NCBI RefSeq assembly: GCF_006438785.1
Contig: NZ_RCZB01000001.1
Span: 1,561,912 to 1,625,911 of the forward strand
DNA from: Rhodanobacter glycinis
Lineage (GTDB): Bacteria > Pseudomonadota > Gammaproteobacteria > Xanthomonadales > Rhodanobacteraceae
DNA: 64,000 nt
Direction of reading: 5' to 3'
The notes under the pieces were generated by a model. The model worked only from the letters and a program-made list of their open reading frames with translations, ran no database searches and was not told where the DNA came from. The position numbers were made by a program, and so were the translations under genes. The first letter of the stretch is position 1; each line of letters begins with the position of its first letter. Positions 60,117 through 64,000 of this stretch are shown here, in pieces.

Positions 60117-62765
60117 TCACTCCTGTGCCGGACCGATCCGCTCCATCAGTGCCTGCAGCAAGCGTTCCTGCATGCCAGCATCGAGCGGCGCATTGTGGCG
60201 ATCGGTCAGCTGGAAGAAATCCTCCACGCGTTCGCCAAACGTCGCGATGCGAGCGTCATGCACGCGCACCTCGGCATGCAGCATGATCTGCGCTACCGCG
60301 GCCAGCAGGCCGGGGCGATCTGTACCGACCAGCGCCAGCTGGGTGCGATCACCGGCAGCATGAAAACTGATCTTCGGTGTCATCTGGAAATGCTTTTGAT
60401 GGCGCGACATGCCGCGTTTGCTCGGCTGCACGCCGGCGGATTGCGTCAACGCACGCTGCAATCTTTGTTGGAGTTCCTCCGCGCGCGCCGTGCTGACCGG
60501 CTGCTGGCTGTCCGCATCCAGCAACAGGAACGTATCCAATGCCATGCCGGTCGGCGAACTCAGGATGCGCGACTCCATCACCGAAAAGCGCAAACGGTCC
60601 AGCACCGCCGTGACGGTGGCGAACAGGCCATCGCGATCAGGCGTGTAGACAAACAGTTCGGTGCTGCCGCGTACCGACAACGGATGAACCGCGACCAGCG
60701 GTAGCGCGCCCTTCGCAAGCAGGATTGCGCCCGTTTGCCAGGCGATCTGCTCGGGCCGGTGACGCAGGAAGCTGAGCTGCGGGAAGTCCGCCCAGATCCG
60801 TACCACGTCAGCCTCGGCGTAGCCCTCGTTCATCAGCAGCGCCAGCGCATACTCGGAACATTCGTGCACGCGCACACCGATATCGCGCGGCAGCTCCACA
60901 TCGCTGCGCAGCGCGTAACGGGTAGCCACGCACAGATCGGACAGCAGTCGATCCTTCCAGCCGTTCCACAGCCGCGGGCTGGTGCCGATGATGTCGGCGA
61001 TGGTCAACAGGTACAGCTGACCGAGCCGCTCGCGCTCACCGACCAGTTCCGCAAACCGGTGCACCACATCCGGGTCGGTGATGTCCTGGCGCTGCGCAGT
61101 GGTACTCATCAGCAGATGCCAGCGCACCAGCCAGGCGACCCTCTCTATGTCGCTTGGTGACAACCCCAGCCGCGAGCAGAACGCGCGCGCATCCTGCTCG
61201 CCCAGCACCGAGTGATCGCCGCCACGGCCCTTCGCGATGTCGTGAAACAGCGCCGCCAGCAGCAGCACTTCGGGCTTGGGCAGGCTGACCCAGATTTCGC
61301 AGCCCAACGGAAATTCGCGGTGCGCCGCCGGGTCGGCGAAGCGCGCCATGTTGCGCAGTACGCGCAAGGTATGTTCGTCGACGGTGTAGACATGGAACAG
61401 GTCGTACTGCATGCGCCCGAATACTTTGCCGAACGCGGGCAGGATCGCCGCCAGCAGGCCGTGCCGGTTCATTCGCCACAGCGCCTCCACCGCTGGCGCG
61501 CCACGGCGCAATAGTCGCAGGAAGGCCGCCAGCACGTCGTCGTCATCGGCCAGCGTGTCGCCATGCACGGCGGTGGCCTGATGGATTCGCCGCATCGTGT
61601 CGGCGCTGAAGCCGACCAGGCCAGGCTGATCCAGCCGCGTGATGAAGATCTCCACCAGCGCGGCCGGCCGCTGCATGAACAGTTGCGGATCGCGCGCCGC
61701 CAGCCGCGAGCCATAGCGCAGGAACTCGGCCCCGACCGGCTGTGCCTCGCCCGGCGGCTCCAGCATTTCCACAAAACGCTCGGCCACCTGCACGCCGAGC
61801 CGCTCGACCTGGCTGGCCGCACGGTAGTAGCCCTGCATGAACTGTTCGACGCCGAGGTTCTTCTCGTGCTCATCCTCGAAACCCAACCGGGTGGCCAGCG
61901 CTCGCTGGTAGTCGAAAAGCAGCCGCTCCTCGGGCCGGCCAGCCTCCAGGTGCAGTGCGTAGCGATAGCGGCGCAAGGTGGCTTCGGACTGTTCCAGCGT
62001 GGCCAGTTCGGCCGGATCGAGCAGGCCTTCGGCCACCATGCCGCCCAAGCCGTCCGCGTGCGCCAGCCGTCGACCCATCCAGCGCAGCGAATCGAGCGTG
62101 CGCAAGCCGCCGGGGCCATCCTTCAGGTTCGGCTCGAGGTTGTAGGCCGTGTCGTCGTAACGGGCATGCCGGGCGTCGCGCTCGGCCAGCCGGGCGGCCA
62201 GATATTCATGCGGAGGCCATAGCACGGGGTCATCGACGATGGCCCGCAAGCTCGCATCGAATGCCGGATCGCCGGCCAGCCGCCGCGCATCCAGCAGGCT
62301 GGTGAATACGCTGGCATCCTGCGCCGCCAGTGCGCGGCACTGCGCAGGGTCGCGCACTGCATGACCCACCTTCAGGCCGATATCCCACAACGTGGCGAAG
62401 AACTGCTCCAGCGCGCGCAGGCGCGCGGGCTCGGGGGATTTCACCAGCGCCAGCAGGTCCACATCCGAATACGGAAACAACAGGCCACGGCCGAAGCCGC
62501 CGACGGCGAACAGTGTGGTTTCGCCGACTTCACCCAGGCAGGCGAGCCACACGTGTGCAACCACCCGCTCGACCGATTCGCCGCGGCGTCGCGCCAGCGC
62601 GCTGGCATCGGCACCATCGCGAAACGCGGTGGCCAACGCGCGGTCGACGTCACCCAGCAATTGCCGCAGTGCGCGACGTGCTTCGGCCGACACGCCGGAA
62701 CGCGGCACCGCCACCGGAAGGCGCGGCAGCGGCGGCAAAGCGACAGAGCTTGGTGTCGGCGACAT
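60117..62765 (-). CDS. glnD: Bifunctional uridylyltransferase/uridylyl-removing enzyme GlnD
   Basis: 882 aa. The nucleotidyltransferase domain has GGFGRGLLFPYSDVDLL (G-S/F-G...DxD metal site), then the PII-UTase linker, the HD hydrolase domain with LFHDIAKGRGGDHS, and two C-terminal ACT domains for glutamine sensing. It uridylylates PII when nitrogen is short and removes UMP when glutamine is high. All catalytic residues are present. Gap to map is 74 nt; the pair is the usual map-glnD arrangement. Confidence 0.96.
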   Translation of the reverse strand: MSPTPSSVALPPLPRLPVAVPRSGVSAEARRALRQLLGDVDRALATAFRDGADASALARRRGESVERVVAHVWLACLGEVGETTLFAVGGFGRGLLFPYSDVDLLALVKSPEPARLRALEQFFATLWDIGLKVGHAVRDPAQCRALAAQDASVFTSLLDARRLAGDPAFDASLRAIVDDPVLWPPHEYLAARLAERDARHARYDDTAYNLEPNLKDGPGGLRTLDSLRWMGRRLAHADGLGGMVAEGLLDPAELATLEQSEATLRRYRYALHLEAGRPEERLLFDYQRALATRLGFEDEHEKNLGVEQFMQGYYRAASQVERLGVQVAERFVEMLEPPGEAQPVGAEFLRYGSRLAARDPQLFMQRPAALVEIFITRLDQPGLVGFSADTMRRIHQATAVHGDTLADDDDVLAAFLRLLRRGAPAVEALWRMNRHGLLAAILPAFGKVFGRMQYDLFHVYTVDEHTLRVLRNMARFADPAAHREFPLGCEIWVSLPKPEVLLLAALFHDIAKGRGGDHSVLGEQDARAFCSRLGLSPSDIERVAWLVRWHLLMSTTAQRQDITDPDVVHRFAELVGERERLGQLYLLTIADIIGTSPRLWNGWKDRLLSDLCVATRYALRSDVELPRDIGVRVHECSEYALALLMNEGYAEADVVRIWADFPQLSFLRHRPEQIAWQTGAILLAKGALPLVAVHPLSVRGSTELFVYTPDRDGLFATVTAVLDRLRFSVMESRILSSPTGMALDTFLLLDADSQQPVSTARAEELQQRLQRALTQSAGVQPSKRGMSRHQKHFQMTPKISFHAAGDRTQLALVGTDRPGLLAAVAQIMLHAEVRVHDARIATFGERVEDFFQLTDRHNAPLDAGMQERLLQALMERIGPAQE

Positions 62766-62839
62766 GGCTGGACGGAACTCCGTGAGCGCCTGGCGGCTTG
62801 CGGAAAAAAGCGACGGCCGTGCACTTCTACGTCATGTCT

Positions 62840-63604
62840 TCAGGCATCCGGCCATAGCGTGAGTATCTCGAAACCATCGTCGGTCACCGCGATGGTGTGC
62901 TCCCACTGCGCCGACAGCGAATGATCCTTGGTTACCACGGTCCAGCCATCCGGCAGCTGGCGGGTCTGCGGCTTGCCGGCGTTGATCATCGGCTCGATGG
63001 TGAAGGTCATGCCCTTCTTCAGTTCGACGCCGGCGCCGGGCTTGCCGTAGTGCAGCACCTGCGGTTCATCGTGATAGACCTTGCCGATGCCGTGACCGCA
63101 ATATTCCTTGACCACGCTGAAACCCGCCGCCTCGGCATGCTGCTGGATCGCATGGCCGATATCGCCCAGGGTGGCACCCGGACGCACCGCCTGGATGCCG
63201 CGCATCATCGCCTCGAACGTGGTGTCGACCAGCCGTTTGGCCAGCACCGACGGGGTGCCTGCGACGTACATGCGGCTGGTGTCGCCATGCCAGCCGTCCT
63301 TGATCACGGTGACGTCGAGGTTGACGATGTCGCCGTCCTTGAGCACCTTACCCTCGTTCGGGATGCCGTGGCAGATCACATGGTTGACCGAGGTGCACAG
63401 GGTCTTGGGGAACCCGTGGTAACCGACGTTGGCCGGGATCGCCTTCTGCACGTTGACGATGTGCTCGTAGGCAAGCCGGTCCAGCTCCTCGGTGGTGACA
63501 CCGGGCTTCACGTGCTCTTTCAGCATCGCAAGCACTTCGGCCGCCAGCCTGCCTGCAATGCGCATGCCTTCGAGGTCTTCGGGGGATTTCAGGGTAATGG
63601 CCAT
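62840..63604 (-). CDS. map: Methionine aminopeptidase, type I
   Basis: 254 aa. The five metal ligands can be read in order: Asp in [20 protein letters not shown] (two Asp), His in [15 protein letters not shown], Glu in [10 protein letters not shown] and Glu in [10 protein letters not shown]. It removes the initiator Met. [13 protein letters not shown] at 63604 is preferred over a GTG three codons upstream. Divergent to rpsB, as in most gammaproteobacteria. Confidence 0.96.
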   Translation of the reverse strand: MAITLKSPEDLEGMRIAGRLAAEVLAMLKEHVKPGVTTEELDRLAYEHIVNVQKAIPANVGYHGFPKTLCTSVNHVICHGIPNEGKVLKDGDIVNLDVTVIKDGWHGDTSRMYVAGTPSVLAKRLVDTTFEAMMRGIQAVRPGATLGDIGHAIQQHAEAAGFSVVKEYCGHGIGKVYHDEPQVLHYGKPGAGVELKKGMTFTIEPMINAGKPQTRQLPDGWTVVTKDHSLSAQWEHTIAVTDDGFEILTLWPDA

Positions 63605-63914
63605 GCGTTCCACTCATATGGGCGGCAGAAGCTCTTGCAATCCAGCAACTTGCCGCGCTGCCGGCGTACCGGCTACAATTTCGGAGTTTTGCAGAACTGA
63701 CGTACCCGTTTTAACGGTCGGCCAGCGCAAAGCGAACCGGGATTGTAACCCTCAGCGGTACAACACCCAAACCAACGCCACACACGTATCGGCACCGCCT
63801 TCGGGGTGCTGCGGCCTGCCCACCATTGAACCGGGCAAGTCGCGGTCGAAGCCGGGGATGCGTGGAGGTCCCAACCCCCAGGCCTTTCAAAGGCCCATGC
63901 AAGGAGTTACACCC
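63605..63914 (+). promoter_or_regulatory. rpsB leader and promoter region
   Basis: About 310 nt between the divergent map and rpsB starts with no gene. A good promoter is visible: TTGCCG (63650-63655) and TACAAT (63674-63679) with an 18-bp spacer, start near 63686. The resulting ~230-nt leader is GC-rich and can fold. Ribosomal protein S2 commonly represses its own message through such a leader. AAGGAG precedes the rpsB ATG. Confidence 0.65.
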
Positions 63915-64000
63915 ATGGCACAAGTCACCATGCGTCAGATGCTCGAAGCCGGCGTCCATTTCGGTCACCAGACCCGTTACTGGAACCCCAAGATGGCTCC
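63915..64000 (+). CDS. rpsB: 30S ribosomal protein S2 (5' end only)
   Basis: The first 28 codons, starting [19 protein letters not shown], with the diagnostic S2 N-terminus ([17 protein letters not shown]). The gene is cut by the window edge. It is probably followed by tsf outside the window. Confidence 0.95.
   Translation, partial: MAQVTMRQMLEAGVHFGHQTRYWNPKMA

Overview
The window is 64 kb of ordinary, GC-rich, densely coded chromosome from a gammaproteobacterium, most likely the order Xanthomonadales and probably a Rhodanobacter/Dyella-like relative. The reasons are a suf operon headed by an Rrf2 regulator of the gammaproteobacterial/xanthomonad type, AmgK-MurU peptidoglycan recycling, a D-2-hydroxyglutarate dehydrogenase beside serA, and the orders queA-tgt-yajC-secD-secF, thrS-infC-rpmI-rplT-pheS-pheT-ihfA-merR and rpsB<>map-glnD. 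The genus is inferred from general resemblance only. I see no rRNA, CRISPR array, integrase, transposase or phage gene. There is one tRNA (Pro, GGG).

Region 1 (1-11.3 kb): a SET-domain protein and a GNAT acetyltransferase, then a secreted M1-type metallopeptidase coupled to a membrane protein (minus strand). Diverging from these is a six-gene run: an OmpR-type two-component pair, an outer-membrane factor lipoprotein, a MacB/DevC-type permease, its ATPase and a periplasmic adaptor lipoprotein. Together these look like a self-regulated tripartite ABC exporter.

Region 2 (11.3-17.7 kb): the least familiar block. It holds an alpha/beta hydrolase, two coupled small EamA/ArnE-ArnF-like membrane proteins, a DegT-type PLP aminotransferase, an arginase-fold protein, a FemAB/GNAT-like N-acyltransferase, an acyl carrier protein and a ketoacyl synthase. 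I read it as a possible undescribed pathway that makes and flips an amino- or amide-containing lipid or acyl product. This is the strongest candidate for a new system here.

Region 3 (17.8-30.4 kb, almost all minus strand): a lysine-6-aminotransferase-like enzyme, an MtnX-like HAD phosphatase, a MipA/OmpV-like outer-membrane protein (plus strand) and a CPBP protease. Next come a Rieske ferredoxin coupled to a GNAT, a PanE-like reductase and an acyltransferase, and then sufR-sufB-[lipoprotein]-sufC-sufD-sufS. The suf promoter carries a visible IscR-like operator. A lipoprotein gene of different base composition is wedged between sufB and sufC.

Region 4 (30.4-46.8 kb): glnK-amtB with a good sigma-54 promoter and an upstream NtrC site, amgK-murU, a 25-bp perfect inverted repeat, secF-secD-yajC-tgt-queA, a DesKR-like two-component pair with its ABC-2 exporter, a second class III aminotransferase, a PsiF-repeat protein and upp. 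Region 5 (46.8-64 kb): pip, the divergent D2HGDH/serA pair, tRNA-Pro, the translation cluster from merR-ihfA back to thrS, a UDP-glucuronate-epimerase-like gene, hemJ, glnD, map and the start of rpsB. infC starts at a non-AUG codon (ATC). thrS and pheS are each preceded by a terminator-like hairpin in a leader. GlnD (end of the window) uridylylates the PII protein encoded near 30.7 kb, so both ends of one nitrogen-sensing circuit are present.
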